A stretch of 64,000 nucleotides of DNA from Mucor racemosus (lineage: Eukaryota > Mucoromycota > Mucoromycetes > Mucorales > Mucoraceae): NCBI GenBank assembly GCA_027405735.1, contig JAPEHQ010000017.1:1061501-1125500 (forward strand). The letters are read 5' to 3'. The notes under the pieces were generated by a model that did no database searches, was not told where the DNA came from, and worked only from the letters and a program-made list of their open reading frames with translations. The translations under genes were made by a program, and so were the position numbers. Positions within the stretch are counted from its first letter, which is position 1. Every line of letters starts with the position of its first letter. This document shows, in pieces, positions 50,001 through 60,242 of this stretch.

Positions 50001-50097
50001 CCACACTGTTATCACCCTCGCCGTTTATAGGCGTCGCTGCCCTACGATCCCCATTAGATTCATTTCCCTCTAAAGGAACAACAAAATCAAAATAATA
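47063..50097 (-). mobile_element. 5'-truncated LINE (non-LTR retrotransposon) with perfect target duplication
   Basis: The element covers 47078-50082 (3,005 bp) on the minus strand. It ends in a poly-A tail, seen as the T run at 47078-47089. It is flanked by the same 15 bases (AAAATCAAAATAATA) at 47063-47077 and 50083-50097. The reading frame is open up to the 5' junction, so reverse transcription stopped inside ORF2: ORF1 and the endonuclease part are missing. The perfect duplication and the still-open frame suggest a fairly recent insertion. Confidence 0.95.
47188..50082 (-). pseudogene. LINE ORF2 fragment: reverse transcriptase and C-terminal zinc knuckle
   Basis: The frame is open from the 5' junction (50082) to the stop at 47188, about 965 codons, with no internal stop. 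Reverse-transcriptase motifs are complete: RPICLLGCDGKVFTRIITKRM region, YQSGFLQNR, LLLDQEKAYDRV, RQGDPLSPLLFDIALEPFL and the catalytic CLAYADDVCIL. The C-terminal zf-RVT type motif follows (CSFCGSGVDTLRHFIIDC). The apurinic-type endonuclease normally found at the N-terminus of such ORF2 proteins is absent through 5' truncation, so this copy cannot mobilise itself. The first ATG-like start is GTG in the frame; no promoter is expected. Confidence 0.93.
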
Positions 50098-51230
50098 GTT
50101 CTCGCCACAGCTTAATACCCATCATAACTGAGTTCCAAAATTGATTTGTTATATATGTTGTAAAATCAATCAGAAAATGATAAAAAAAACAAAATCGTCT
50201 AATAGCTCACGAACAGCAAAGTAAGCAGATCTAGTATATTAAACAGTTTTTGTACAGTTTTAAATTTTGCATTCAATTAAATAAAATTCAAACAATTATT
50301 TCATATTAAATTTTGCGCAAAATGCGATTGAAATTTTGAAGGTTTTTTGAAGATACACATCAATTTTTATAAGTATATTTTAAATATAAGTAGTGGAAAT
50401 AATAAAAGAAAAAATTATCTATTGATCGAGCTATTATTTAACTTTCTAGCTATATTTTTCGTAGAGAAAAAGAGATTTTTGTCCAAATTTTTTCAGTTTC
50501 AAAATTTGGGATGAGGGTATACAAGGGGAAAATGGACGCTAGAAATGGAGGTGCCTTTTTGTACACATTTTTGAGGATATCTCCACGAAAAATCAGTATT
50601 TTGAAAAACTCTAAATTGGGTTCGAGAGAACTCAACGAGGCCGATGACATGAATGCAGAAAAATGCTGCTCAATTTAACCAATATTTCGAAATATGCTAC
50701 AGAAATGCCAAAAAACGAAAAAAATAAAAGTGCCCAGAATTTTTTCATACTAAAATATGTTATAGAGTACCTTCAAACAAGTAAGTTTTACTAGAAAATA
50801 GTGCCAGTATAGCTTAATTTTTTGTAGAGATATGAAGCCTCAAAGTTTTCAATTTTTACCAATGAAACAAGTTTAATCTGAAACATTAATGCTGAAAAAG
50901 TTATATCAACTGCAAAAAATAGGATATTTCCAGATACTTATTTTTCAATTAAAGTTGAACATCTCAGGTACATTGGCATATAATTTTTTCTTGATGTTAT
51001 TTAGCGAAAAAACAAAATTAAACAGAAATGAAAAGTGAGACCCAGTTTCTAAGGAAAAAGCGTTGGATTTTACCTGTTTTTGAAGTTTTCGTGAGATATA
51101 AAATAAATTTAGGAATAGGTAACATAATGCAACCAATTCATGTCTATTTTGCAGTGTCTAAGGTATATCCTAAAAAAGTGCTTTGTATGAGGTTAGTTTT
51201 AGAAACGAGTATGCTCCAATTTGAAGAATG

Positions 51231-51666
51231 ACAACTGTCAAAATCAGGCATATTTTCTCAATATTCTGTATTGCCTTCGCCTTTTTAAACTATAAATTTG
51301 TTGCTATGAAAACCATGGATGTATATTACTTAATGACGTTAGAAATGCATAGTTTAGCACATATACTACCAGCTTTTTCCTACTTATGGTAGATATTACC
51401 AATCACTTCTTTTTGAAAAAGTGGCTAAAGACTTCGAAATATTATCCATTAATGTACAACCAAAAGATATTGTCTCTATCAAGAAACCGAATATCGGAAT
51501 CGTTATCGTTTGAATCCTCATTTTTGCTTACTTTTGTTTGCAATTAGTAACAAAAGGACGACTTTTTCTGAGCTTGAAGTAGATATGAGCATATAAAATT
51601 TTTACAAGCTGCATTATTAATACAACACTTTCTTTTTAATAGTAATAATAAAAAAAAAAAACGACA
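51231..51666. other. Short intergenic region before YAE1
   Basis: No gene; AT-rich. The last bases before ATG form an A-rich leader, as for other genes in the window. Confidence 0.5.
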
Positions 51667-52262
51667 ATGGCACATTCTGACGTCGAAGACGATATTTGGG
51701 CTGATAGTGATAACGAAGAGCAAGTTAAATATGAAAGAAATCTTGCAGAAAAGGAATGGGAACGTTTACAAGAAGATCATGGCAATGTAAGTCTCAAGAA
51801 AAACTGACTGATTGGTATGTACTAAATATGACATGTAATGATAGACCGGCTATAAAGAAGGCATTGTCGAAGGAAAAGAAGTCAATATGCAAAGAGGGTT
51901 TGATAAAGGCTATTCTGAAGGGCTTGTTATTGGAAAAGCTGTAGGAAAGCTTCGTGGCATGATTAGGTAAAATGATTAGACGAGGAAATATATTAGAATG
52001 CCAATTGCTAACTTGTTTTTCATGTAGCTGTCAAATTATTTATTATAGACAGATGCTCAAAAATGAGGAAGCAGCTAAAGAACTGGACGCTTTGTTTGAT
52101 GAGATTGACAAAATAGAAGTAAATAATGTTTACAGTGTCGATTATTTCCGTGATCATGCTACAAAGAATGATGATTATGTTTCACCCGAAACAATTGTAA
52201 AGAATTTAGAGGACAAGGTCAAATCCACTCTAAAACTTGTGTCTGAAAAATATACCTGTTGA
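51667..52262 (+). CDS. YAE1: Yae1-family protein (deca-GX3 motif)
   Basis: Three exons (51667-51786, 51845-51966, 52028-52262) in phase give 158 residues. The N-terminus is acidic (SDVEDDIWADSDNEEQ). The defining region spans the intron and exon 2, with glycines at four-residue spacing: GYKEGIVEGKEVNMQRGF, then GYSEGLVIGKAVGKLRG. In yeast Yae1 pairs with Lto1 and acts as an adaptor bringing the cytosolic iron-sulfur cluster targeting complex to Rli1/ABCE1, the ribosome recycling factor. The C-terminal 90 residues are predicted helical and poorly conserved. The exon 3 acceptor could instead lie a little downstream, changing a few residues. The gene converges on the LRR gene, with only about 110 bp between the stops. 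Confidence 0.9.
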
Positions 52263-52374
52263 AGTTAACAACAACAGTAATTATTTTGGTCATGTTGAGC
52301 TATTGATGTTCCATGTCAGGAAGAAAAAGAAGAAAAAGAGGAAAGAGAGAAAGATTAAATAGGTGGTTTTATTA

Positions 52375-53982
52375 TCACATCATCATCATTACATTTGCTA
52401 ATAAATCAGCATGTTCTTCCTGTGCTGTTGCCGCTAAACTTGCAGCCATAACCCACTCAAAAGAGTCAGGCTCTAATACATTTCTATGTTGTGCAATATA
52501 TGCGAATGCATCTTCTTGCTGTTGCCTTAAATGAACTTCGCTTTGTGCTGCTAATGCCTCTTGTTGTAACATTTCTCTATAAGCAAACCAACATACTGTC
52601 CCACAGAAACGGATTTGTCTTGCTACAGATCGATGTGCTTGATAGGTTCGTAACTGAGCTGTACTCACCCATTCGTGTAAGAAAGGGGAATGGCATTGAG
52701 GACAGAGTTGTAGGTTTTCTCTAATATCCTCTGCTAAATGTTCAGGCACCTCCGATAATAGTAGCTGATCGCCTTCTAAAACAATTGCTCGTAAAGCAAT
52801 TTCTCGTAATGAATGCAATAAATAAGATGTCTGAACTCCATCTTCCTCAGTATGAATATTATGTGTCACAGTGTCTTCCTCTTCCATTGAGAGAATTTCT
52901 TCAATATGTCGATAATAATCCATCATGGGTATAGCGGTATGCATCAAATTTTGCACGGTTTGATTTAATTGTGTATTATTTTCACGTAGAATTATGCCTT
53001 GCGGCTCTTCAACAGCATTGCCGCCTTGTTCTTCCTCCACCTCCTCCACTATTTCTTGTTGATAAGAGGTTAATGGATTTCCCTGAATGATTATTTGAGT
53101 CTGTGTTTGATCTAATAGCTCTGTTGGTATAATATCTAATCTGTTATTGCTCAAATTTAGTAGCTGCAGTTGACAGTTTAGCATCAATCGTAGCACGTTA
53201 TTTGCAGTTGCATATGGTATTGTTTGTAATAGATTGTCTGATAAATCCAAGGTGGTTAATTGAGAGCAATCGGCAAACATTGGCAGATATTTTATGCGGT
53301 TATGACTTAAGTTAAGATATTTAAGCTTTTGTAAACCCTGTAATGTGCCAACAGTTTGCAAATCATTAAAGGAAAGATCTAGTTCCACCAATGCCTGCAT
53401 ATCAGACACTGAGGCCGGTAGACTTTCAATAAGGTTTCCTCCATATTCCGAGCCTAGCCGAAACTCTCGTAACCTTTTCCATTGCCCAATGCTTTCTGGG
53501 AGTACTTTAATGCGATTACTATCTAAATTTAACACCATTAGCTCCGTCAAACAGATTGGCATTGCTTCAGGAATGGACTCAATTTGGTTCTCCGATAAAT
53601 ACAGTTGCTGCAGTTGATCCAAGCCAAGAATGGCCTCTGGTATGACGGATATATTATTACAAGAAAGGTTCAATTGAGTCAAATTGGTAAAACGTTGCAA
53701 CATAGAAGGTATAGATGTAATCTGATTCCGAGAAGCATCTAGTGTATACCAGATATGGTGATCATTTCTGGCTTTCAAAATATGGCGTGCAAAATCCTGT
53801 GAAGAGATGCCTAACCTTCGCAAAATCAGTTGGTGCTGCTCTTGGCCATCATTCATAGAAGAGCAAGCGGATAATGATGATTCTGACGAATAGGAAAAGC
53901 TTGATTCATTGTTAATAATGTCTATCGAAGCTGCTGTAACCCCCTCTAAGGTTTTGCCGTCCTTTAAATAAGAAAATGCCAT
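52375..53982 (-). CDS. Leucine-rich-repeat protein with C-terminal Cys pair motifs
   Basis: A single exon of 535 residues. Residues about 85-310 hold nine or ten LRRs of the LxxLxLSxNxIxxIP type (for example LTQLNLSCNNISVIPEAIL and LKYLNLSHNRIKYLPMF), typical of cytosolic LRR scaffolds. After an acidic linker (EEVEEEQGG) the C-terminal part has CPQC near residue 428 and FCGTVCW near residue 463, which could form a zinc site, followed by a helical tail ending in four Met. There is no signal peptide or membrane segment. It may be a partner-binding scaffold; the precise role is unknown. It diverges from the flavin-reductase-like gene, with a gap of about 0.4 kb. Confidence 0.85.
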   Translation of the reverse strand: MAFSYLKDGKTLEGVTAASIDIINNESSFSYSSESSLSACSSMNDGQEQHQLILRRLGISSQDFARHILKARNDHHIWYTLDASRNQITSIPSMLQRFTNLTQLNLSCNNISVIPEAILGLDQLQQLYLSENQIESIPEAMPICLTELMVLNLDSNRIKVLPESIGQWKRLREFRLGSEYGGNLIESLPASVSDMQALVELDLSFNDLQTVGTLQGLQKLKYLNLSHNRIKYLPMFADCSQLTTLDLSDNLLQTIPYATANNVLRLMLNCQLQLLNLSNNRLDIIPTELLDQTQTQIIIQGNPLTSYQQEIVEEVEEEQGGNAVEEPQGIILRENNTQLNQTVQNLMHTAIPMMDYYRHIEEILSMEEEDTVTHNIHTEEDGVQTSYLLHSLREIALRAIVLEGDQLLLSEVPEHLAEDIRENLQLCPQCHSPFLHEWVSTAQLRTYQAHRSVARQIRFCGTVCWFAYREMLQQEALAAQSEVHLRQQQEDAFAYIAQHRNVLEPDSFEWVMAASLAATAQEEHADLLANVMMMM

Positions 53983-54423
53983 TGTGTTAGTAAAGCAAGA
54001 AATAAAGAATTTATAAAAAAAAAGAATGAGGGAAAAATGTATTTTATTTCATCTGATAATTCCTTTGTAGCATCCCTCCTTGAATCTTTTTCCAGTTTTA
54101 GATTATGCATTTTCCTAATAAAGAGAAATTTATGAATTTCCCACAACTATTCTTATCAGATTCTTACGAAATTTTGGTTGCTATGGCGACAATATCAATA
54201 AGGATTCATTAATTTCTTGAGGTATATCATGTCATGTTTGATTTAATACAATTATATGCTATTTGATATCATTTTATGCAGTTATCTTGATATTATAGTA
54301 GTTACTCGACGTCATTATTGCTTATAGTATTAAAAAACATGGTCACTCAATCAATATCCATGTGGCTGTACAGATGCTATGAAAAAGTGCATCCCCTACA
54401 CTTCAATTTTTCAGCGTTGTATC

Positions 54424-55425
54424 ATGTCTCTACTCAGGCTGGCCTTCACCATAACAAAATCAATTAAATCTCGTCAGCATGTCAAACTATTCTCTACAGT
54501 AAATACAACAAACAATGTAACTGAAAATGTCCGGGGTATCATGCGTAAAGTACCTCAACCAGTTGTCGTGGTTACCACATCAAAACCCGAAGATCGCAAT
54601 CATCGACGTGGAATTACAGTAGCATCTTTTACCTCAGTATGCCTTAAACCCGAACCTTTGGTTTCATTTTGTGTACAAACACCTTCACGAGCATCTGATT
54701 TGTTACATTCATCAGGAAGTATGGTATTGAATATGTTGGCGCATGAACAAGTTCAACAATCTGTCGCTTTTTCATCTCCCAATGCAGATCAATTCAAAGA
54801 TATTCCATTTTTTGATGATCCAATTACAGGATTGCCTGTATTAATGGGAACTCTAGGAGCAATGCATTGTGAAGTTTACAAGGTTGTTCAATTGGGGGAT
54901 CATGAATTATGGATTACCAAAGTTTTAAAAGTAGAGGAAGGTGTTGGAGGAGAGCATGGAGTAAGAGAAGAAGCAAAACCATTATTGTATTATGACAGAT
55001 GTTATAGAAGTGTTGGAGATCAGGTGTTTATGAAAGCATTTGCAGACAATGATTTGGCAACCACTAAATGGATGCATAGAGCTCATTTACGAATGGCGTG
55101 GAATTATATTCGAGAATTAGGACCGGATGCAGCAGAACCGGTGATTAAGGAAACGATTAGAACACATTTTAAAAAGAACCCCATCAAAAGTCGAGATTAT
55201 CATGAAACTATAACATCATTTTATATTGCATTAGTTTCTGCTGCAGTCAAATCATTTAAAGGTGATGATGCCACCGATTTTTTTGCCTTAGTAGAACACT
55301 TCCCTCAATTATTAGATTCAAAAACCATTGAAACATACTATTCACCTGATAAATTATACACAGAAAATGCTAAACATACATTTGTGAAGCCTGATCTCAA
55401 ACCACTCCCAACTTTTTTAGAATAA
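54424..55425 (+). CDS. Flavin-reductase-like protein, probably mitochondrial, with C-terminal helical domain
   Basis: Intron-free, 333 residues from the ATG at 54424; an in-frame ATG at 54379 would add 15. I prefer 54424 because the protein then begins with a good mitochondrial presequence (MSLLRLAFTITKSIKSRQ, basic and without acidic residues). Residues about 30-190 form the FMN-binding split-barrel domain of the flavin reductase-like family: MRKVPQPVVVVTTSKP, GITVASFTSVCLKPEPLVSF and GSMVLNMLAHEQ, ending with YYDRCYRSVG. Residues about 200-310 are a separate helical region (AHLRMAWNYIRELG, RDYHETITSFYIALVSAAVK) not found in plain flavin reductases. Such enzymes reduce flavin with NAD(P)H or act as flavoproteins; the substrate is unknown. 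Confidence 0.85.
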   Translation: MSLLRLAFTITKSIKSRQHVKLFSTVNTTNNVTENVRGIMRKVPQPVVVVTTSKPEDRNHRRGITVASFTSVCLKPEPLVSFCVQTPSRASDLLHSSGSMVLNMLAHEQVQQSVAFSSPNADQFKDIPFFDDPITGLPVLMGTLGAMHCEVYKVVQLGDHELWITKVLKVEEGVGGEHGVREEAKPLLYYDRCYRSVGDQVFMKAFADNDLATTKWMHRAHLRMAWNYIRELGPDAAEPVIKETIRTHFKKNPIKSRDYHETITSFYIALVSAAVKSFKGDDATDFFALVEHFPQLLDSKTIETYYSPDKLYTENAKHTFVKPDLKPLPTFLE

Positions 55426-56029
55426 AAAAAGTAAATTAATGATTCCCGGTAAAAAAAAATATAATTCATTCATGTGATGGTCAATTTCCAAAAAGGGGAT
55501 ACGTGCAGATGTGAAGTGTTAGTCATTATCCCATACAGGACAAATAGAAAGAGAGATGTAAGGAACTTGTTATTGTTATACAGAGAGGATGCTTTACAAA
55601 TACAGATGCTGTATTGTCAAAATCATATTATTAGAGTAATTATTACATTATTGCGCAAAACCAAAAAAAAGTTGAATTTTTGAAAGTATATGTTTACATA
55701 AAATGGCCCAATTTAGGAATAAAACCTCACATTTTCATAGAACAAAAAATATAATGTTAAATTTGACATGCTAAGCATTATTTTCCTTGTCAGCCATATC
55801 TGTTAATAGCTTTTAAGTCGCTTGCAGAAACCCTTTAAAGTTTCGTTTGTTAAAAAAAAATCCAGAAAAAGAGAGTGTTGCATCAATTGTTTATCATGTA
55901 CTACACCACCGGGGCTAAGCCCAGCTTATGTGCTTGTGTGTATGGTACACACACTAATGACCTTTCTTTTATTCTCGTTTATTTGTCTTTTTAGCTTTTT
56001 TTTCCTTCTTGTTAATCAACGAGGAAGAG
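55426..56029. other. Intergenic region
   Basis: No gene supported. Frames of about 70 codons at 55474-55683 and 55822-56046 lack any recognisable feature. A pyrimidine-rich stretch precedes the next start codon. Confidence 0.5.
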
Positions 56030-58402
56030 ATGGCACCACCGCTTGATATTAAATTAGAAATTGTGTTTGATGATAAACAGTTAAAATACTATCCTGGAGA
56101 TCAAATAGAAGGCAAGGTTTTCCTTACAGCCAACCAGAATTACAGCCTTCGCAATTTTCGTTTAGCCTGGACAGGTCGTATTCAGGTTCAACCTATTCAA
56201 TCCAATAAAGATACTCGAACTTATTTTGATGAGTGCTGGAAACTCGGATCAAAATTAACCAAATCACCCACAAAAGCACCCAAAGGATCTAACAATGTAC
56301 CATTTTATGTTACTAATCTGGTTTTAGTTCATCAAGATAATCAGGAACCAAAAGTAGAATTACAGAAAAATAAAACATTGGGCTTAACATTCAAGGTGGG
56401 CGTTCCAAATGATCGACCTTTGCCCAGTTGTACAGAGACAGGCATCTCTCCAAATAAAATTATTTATTTACTAGAAGCATTTATCGATGATCGACAAAAC
56501 AACAATAATGAGAAACCTGTCTTTTTTACACAAAAGACTGTACCTGTCTTTGAATCGATCTACACTCGTACACCTGAAATGACAACACCTCAGAGAGCAG
56601 AACAAGTATTTATGGTGTCATTGTTTGCAGAAGAAAAGGAATTTACATCAGCCATGAGGGTCACCTTACCTTGTAGAGGGTCTCAGCCAGGAATTGCTAT
56701 ACCAGTATCAATCTCCATTTGGAATAATATGGAATTTACAAGAAGACAAGGTATATCAATATCATTATTTCGAGTAAACCATGTACTGGCAAATGGAAGG
56801 TAAATTTATAGAGTGTTTATTGCACACAGAGACATTGAATATTTATTTGAATATAGAGCGTATACTTCACAAGGAGAAAAAGTACATCGAGTAGTAACTG
56901 ATCTCAATATTACCTCAGATAATAGTACACAAAACAACCAAAAGGTCCAAACAGTGAGGGTTGGATTACCTATTCCTAGAGGCACAATGCCAACTATTTC
57001 ATTAGAGCAAAGTCAGTTACTGTCAGTTTCTTATTTTATAAGAGTTCAAGTATTTGCTCAAGAAGGAGTATATACAACATCTGAGGGAACAAAATCACAA
57101 TTTATGACAGTGGATTTACCATTTGTGGTTGGTACATTATCAACACCTGATAATAATTCACCGACTACATTGACCAACAATGCTTCACCTACATTAACAA
57201 ATAATGCTTCGCCTACATTAAGTAATAGATCCGTATCACCTATTGCTTCTCCCAAATCATCTCCTCGATCCACATATACATCAATTTCTAGTATGTTTAC
57301 ACAACAACAACAACAAAATTCACCGCCGCAAGCCCAACATCAACAACGACAATCATTCGATGTAAGCTCATCCAATGAAACAGCAACGGACATGTCGGAT
57401 ACTGCTTCTATTTCGACATCTGCAAATGTATCCCAAACAAATACAATTAATAGAAAAAGCAAAATTATGGGAAATATGTTTAGAAAATCTTCGACTGGCA
57501 GTAGTGTATCAACTACATCTAGTGAAGAAAAAAAGAAAAAGAAGGGGGTGTTTTCTACGTTACGATTGTATAGCAGTAGGAAAAGTTCTAATCAAGATGA
57601 TACCGAAAGTATCAGTTCTCAGAAAGAGGATCAACAGCAGCAAGTTTCTCCTGCTGTAGTAATGACACCTAAACAACATCAAATACAAGAAGAGCAAGAA
57701 CAGAAGCAACAACAACAACAACAACAACAGCAGCAGCAGCAACAACAACAACAAGGCGGAATATTTGATATATTTGCTGGAGATGATGTAGATGATGATG
57801 ATGATATACCAAAAAATTATAGTAAAATAGAACAAGAAAAGAATTCCATTCAATATCATGACGATAGTACTACAGTAATAACCGAAATATCTAGTAGATC
57901 AACTCCTCCGCCTCCATCGGCAGCAAAGCAAGGTAGATTTCAAATGTTTCCGGACGATGATGATGATTCTGATGAAGAATTGGATGACATTAAGCAACAA
58001 CAACAGCAACAATCAACAATTCAGGAACAAAAATCAATTGCCATGGCAACTAATGTAGATCAAGAAATTAATTCAATGACCGACAACCTAGAAATTTTGA
58101 CGTTCGATGATAGACCAAATCAACAACAAGCGCCACAACAATCCAATGTTTTTAGAATGTTTGATGATGATGATGATTCCGATGAGGAAGAGGTGGTAAA
58201 TCAATTAACTGTATCACAAGAACGCGTAGCAGTTTTAATTGATGAAAGAGTTAAACCACATCATCAAGAAGGACTTGATAAACATAATACGTATAATTAT
58301 TATTATAAACCAAATACAATGACAGATTCAAGCGAGGATGAACATGATGAGAATGATCTATTGGGTGCATTAGCGAGAAGAGAGAAATCAAACCTTTTAT
58401 AA
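56030..58402 (+). CDS. Arrestin-like protein with low-complexity acidic C-terminus
   Basis: Two exons (56030-56799 and 56857-58402) joined over a 57-nt intron give 771 residues. Without splicing the frame meets TAA at once; with it, the sequence reads through NHVLANGRAYTSQGEKVHR as expected for the arrestin C domain. The arrestin N domain covers about residues 5-170 (LEIVFDDKQLKYYPGDQIEG, NFRLAWTGRIQV) and the C domain about 195-350 (IPVSISIWNNMEFTRRQGI, VGLPIPRGTMPTISLEQSQL). The rest is disordered: Ser/Thr/Pro repeats, a Q run of about 20, and several D/E clusters (FDDDDDSDEEE, FPDDDDDSDEE). Fungal alpha-arrestins recruit ubiquitin ligases such as Rsp5 to membrane proteins. I saw no clear PPxY motif, so that role is uncertain. 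Confidence 0.87.
57695..57755 (+). repeat. CAA/CAG polyglutamine microsatellite in the arrestin-like gene
   Basis: About 18 consecutive CAA and CAG codons in the disordered region, bordered by EEQEQKQ and GGIFDIF. Likely variable in length. Confidence 0.9.
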
Positions 58403-58772
58403 TAAAACATCAGAATAATATGTAGCATTTTTTTTTTTTTTTTTTTTTTTTTTTGCCAACAAAAACGCATGCGATTATCACCTCTATGTAGTGATACTGT
58501 AACCTTATAAATAAAATATATTAAACAGCATGATTAAATCACAAAACATCACCTTATATTTTGTTTCATTTGATTGGGCCCTTCAATAGTAAAGAATAGT
58601 ACCGAGTTAAAACTTGTAGACTCAAGTGACGTGACTAAAATGGGAGGGAAAGAACAAGGTTGGCAATTAATAAATCTTGCCACTCTTTTTTAAACTTTTG
58701 AAACTTGTCCCGTTTAATAAATTCAATAACGATACAGTACGACCACCACGTTTAAGAAAATAATAAATAAAA
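58403..58772. other. Intergenic region between the arrestin-like gene and EMC6
   Basis: Contains a poly-T run of about 24 bases at 58431-58454 just after the stop and polyadenylation-type AATAAA signals near 58510. The EMC6 promoter should lie in the last 300 bp; no specific element was seen. Confidence 0.5.
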
Positions 58773-59096
58773 ATGAACCCACCTCAAGATGCGCATAAAT
58801 TTGTTCAAGCACATGTTCAACATAATGCAAGACAATTACAATACGTTCGATCATGTTTTGCAGCTATAGCAGGATCAGCAGCCGGTATACTTGGCCTTAC
58901 GAATCTATCCGGGTTTTTATTTTACGCACTTTGTTGGAGTGTATTATCAGTATTGTTATTATCGCGTACATCTGGCGGCAGTAAATATTTTATGAATGGA
59001 TATAAAGACATTGTATTTAATGGAGCTGTTGGTGGATTGCTATCATTTGTATTATTCCATACACTATTATATGGTCTTGTTCATTTATACCAGTAG
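58773..59096 (+). CDS. EMC6: ER membrane protein complex subunit 6
   Basis: A single exon of 107 residues, the usual Emc6 size. The N-terminal 35 residues are soluble (HNARQLQYVRSCFAAIAGSA), followed by hydrophobic segments at about residues 28-45, 47-65 and 88-105 (LTNLSGFLFYALCWSVLSVL and GGLLSFVLFHTLLYGLV). The motif GSAAGILGLTNLSGFLFY and the loop with KYF, then GYKDI, are typical of the family. Emc6 is a core membrane subunit of the EMC, which inserts transmembrane helices of client proteins into the ER membrane. The gene is in the same direction as its neighbours, with short spacers. Confidence 0.93.
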   Translation: MNPPQDAHKFVQAHVQHNARQLQYVRSCFAAIAGSAAGILGLTNLSGFLFYALCWSVLSVLLLSRTSGGSKYFMNGYKDIVFNGAVGGLLSFVLFHTLLYGLVHLYQ

Positions 59097-59336
59097 TTTA
59101 TATGTAATTCCGAAATAAAATCACGCTTAAACAATTATCTATATTATCATCCATTCTAGAGTTCTTTTTTTCATGTATGTGTATCTTATCGAAGTTCCCC
59201 CTGCTTTGTTGAGGAACATCCTCTGGGATTTTTCCTTTTTGCCTAGTATAAAAACTCAAATGTTTCTTCATTTCTCTTTCTTTCTTTTTTCCTCCCTTCA
59301 TTATTCTCTTGCTAATTTTATTTTCATATAATATCA

Positions 59337-60242
59337 ATGCCAGTTATTTCCATCAATAATAGTAGACGATGCTCAGACCCAAATTTATACAGCTTAAAAA
59401 CGAATTATACTCATGAAAGCAATAGCAAGATTATATATTTGCCTCCCCTTTTAGCTACAGCCAATAAGACCTTTTTTGAAAAACAACATCAATTTTCAGA
59501 CACATCATGCCAAGAACGATCAATTATGATTGACAAACTTATTGATTGTTCAGCAGATATCATTGATTCCATTTGGTCAAATAATCGTTCAACAAAAATC
59601 ATGTCAACGGCCCGTTTTATCCGAGAAATATTAAAAAGATCGAGAGCAACCTATTCAATGCTTCAATTGGCATTATTTTACATTTTTCGTATAAAAAAGC
59701 TTATTTTTGAACGATTACAGCAACCTCTTTCTAATAACCAATTGGTTTGTTGTGGTAGACGTATGTTTTTAGCAGCTCTTATGGTTGCATCTAAATATTT
59801 AAATGACAAAAATTACCGTAACAAAACCTGGGCCAAGATTGCAAGTTTACACGTTGCCGAAATTAACGCTACAGAAATGGTATTTTTGAAACTCATTGAT
59901 TATCAATTGTATGTAAGTAAACCACTTTATGACAAATGGGTTTCTTTATTACATGATCATATACAAAAAAAGAGCTTTATTGCTATTGCAAGACAAAAAC
60001 AAGATATCAACTATTATTATTCAGCAGTTCATCATCACCATCATCAATATACCTCTCCTTCTTCTTCATGTACTAGTTCGCCTAATACATCTGTTGCATC
60101 CACCCCTCCTCCTCCTCCTCTTGCTGCTCCTGTAAATGATACTCCTCCTCTAGTATATGGCAGAAAAAGATCCTTGTCATTATCTCATTACAATGGTGAT
60201 GGTAATAATAATAGACGTATTAAACAATTGCGACATGTTTAA
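59337..60242 (+). CDS. Pho85-type (PCL) cyclin
   Basis: A single exon of 301 residues. The cyclin box covers about residues 85-200: FIREILKRSRATYSMLQLAL, CGRRMFLAALMVASKYLND, KNYRNKTWAKIASLHVAEIN and the end of the fold LKLIDYQLYVSKPLYDKWV. This pattern (SRATYSMLQLALFYI...) is that of cyclins that pair with Pho85/CDK5-like kinases (Pcl1, Pcl2, Pcl5 group). The N-terminus has a basic RRCSDPNLYSL motif, and the C-terminus is His-, Ser- and Pro-rich (a run of prolines near residue 258) with a terminal basic RKRSLSLSHY segment, possible kinase or localisation sites. Which PCL subtype cannot be told from sequence alone. Confidence 0.9.
   Translation: MPVISINNSRRCSDPNLYSLKTNYTHESNSKIIYLPPLLATANKTFFEKQHQFSDTSCQERSIMIDKLIDCSADIIDSIWSNNRSTKIMSTARFIREILKRSRATYSMLQLALFYIFRIKKLIFERLQQPLSNNQLVCCGRRMFLAALMVASKYLNDKNYRNKTWAKIASLHVAEINATEMVFLKLIDYQLYVSKPLYDKWVSLLHDHIQKKSFIAIARQKQDINYYYSAVHHHHHQYTSPSSSCTSSPNTSVASTPPPPPLAAPVNDTPPLVYGRKRSLSLSHYNGDGNNNRRIKQLRHV

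Larger units (their letters stand above)
46965..51230 (+). repeat. Dispersed repeat R1 (copy C), split by a LINE
   Basis: 46965-47077 and 50083-51230 are the two parts of one R1 copy, collinear with copies A and B. The break point corresponds to about 15850 in copy A and about 27990 in copy B, which are uninterrupted there. The minus-strand frame at 50450-50650 matches the frame in copy B (PNLEFFKILIFRGDILKNVY and KIWTKISFSLRK). Confidence 0.88.

Noticed and set aside
56800..56813. In-frame stop or a 12-nt intron in the arrestin-like gene
   Set aside because: A normal 57-nt GT-AG intron (56800-56856) removes the stop and restores an expected arrestin sequence across the junction.
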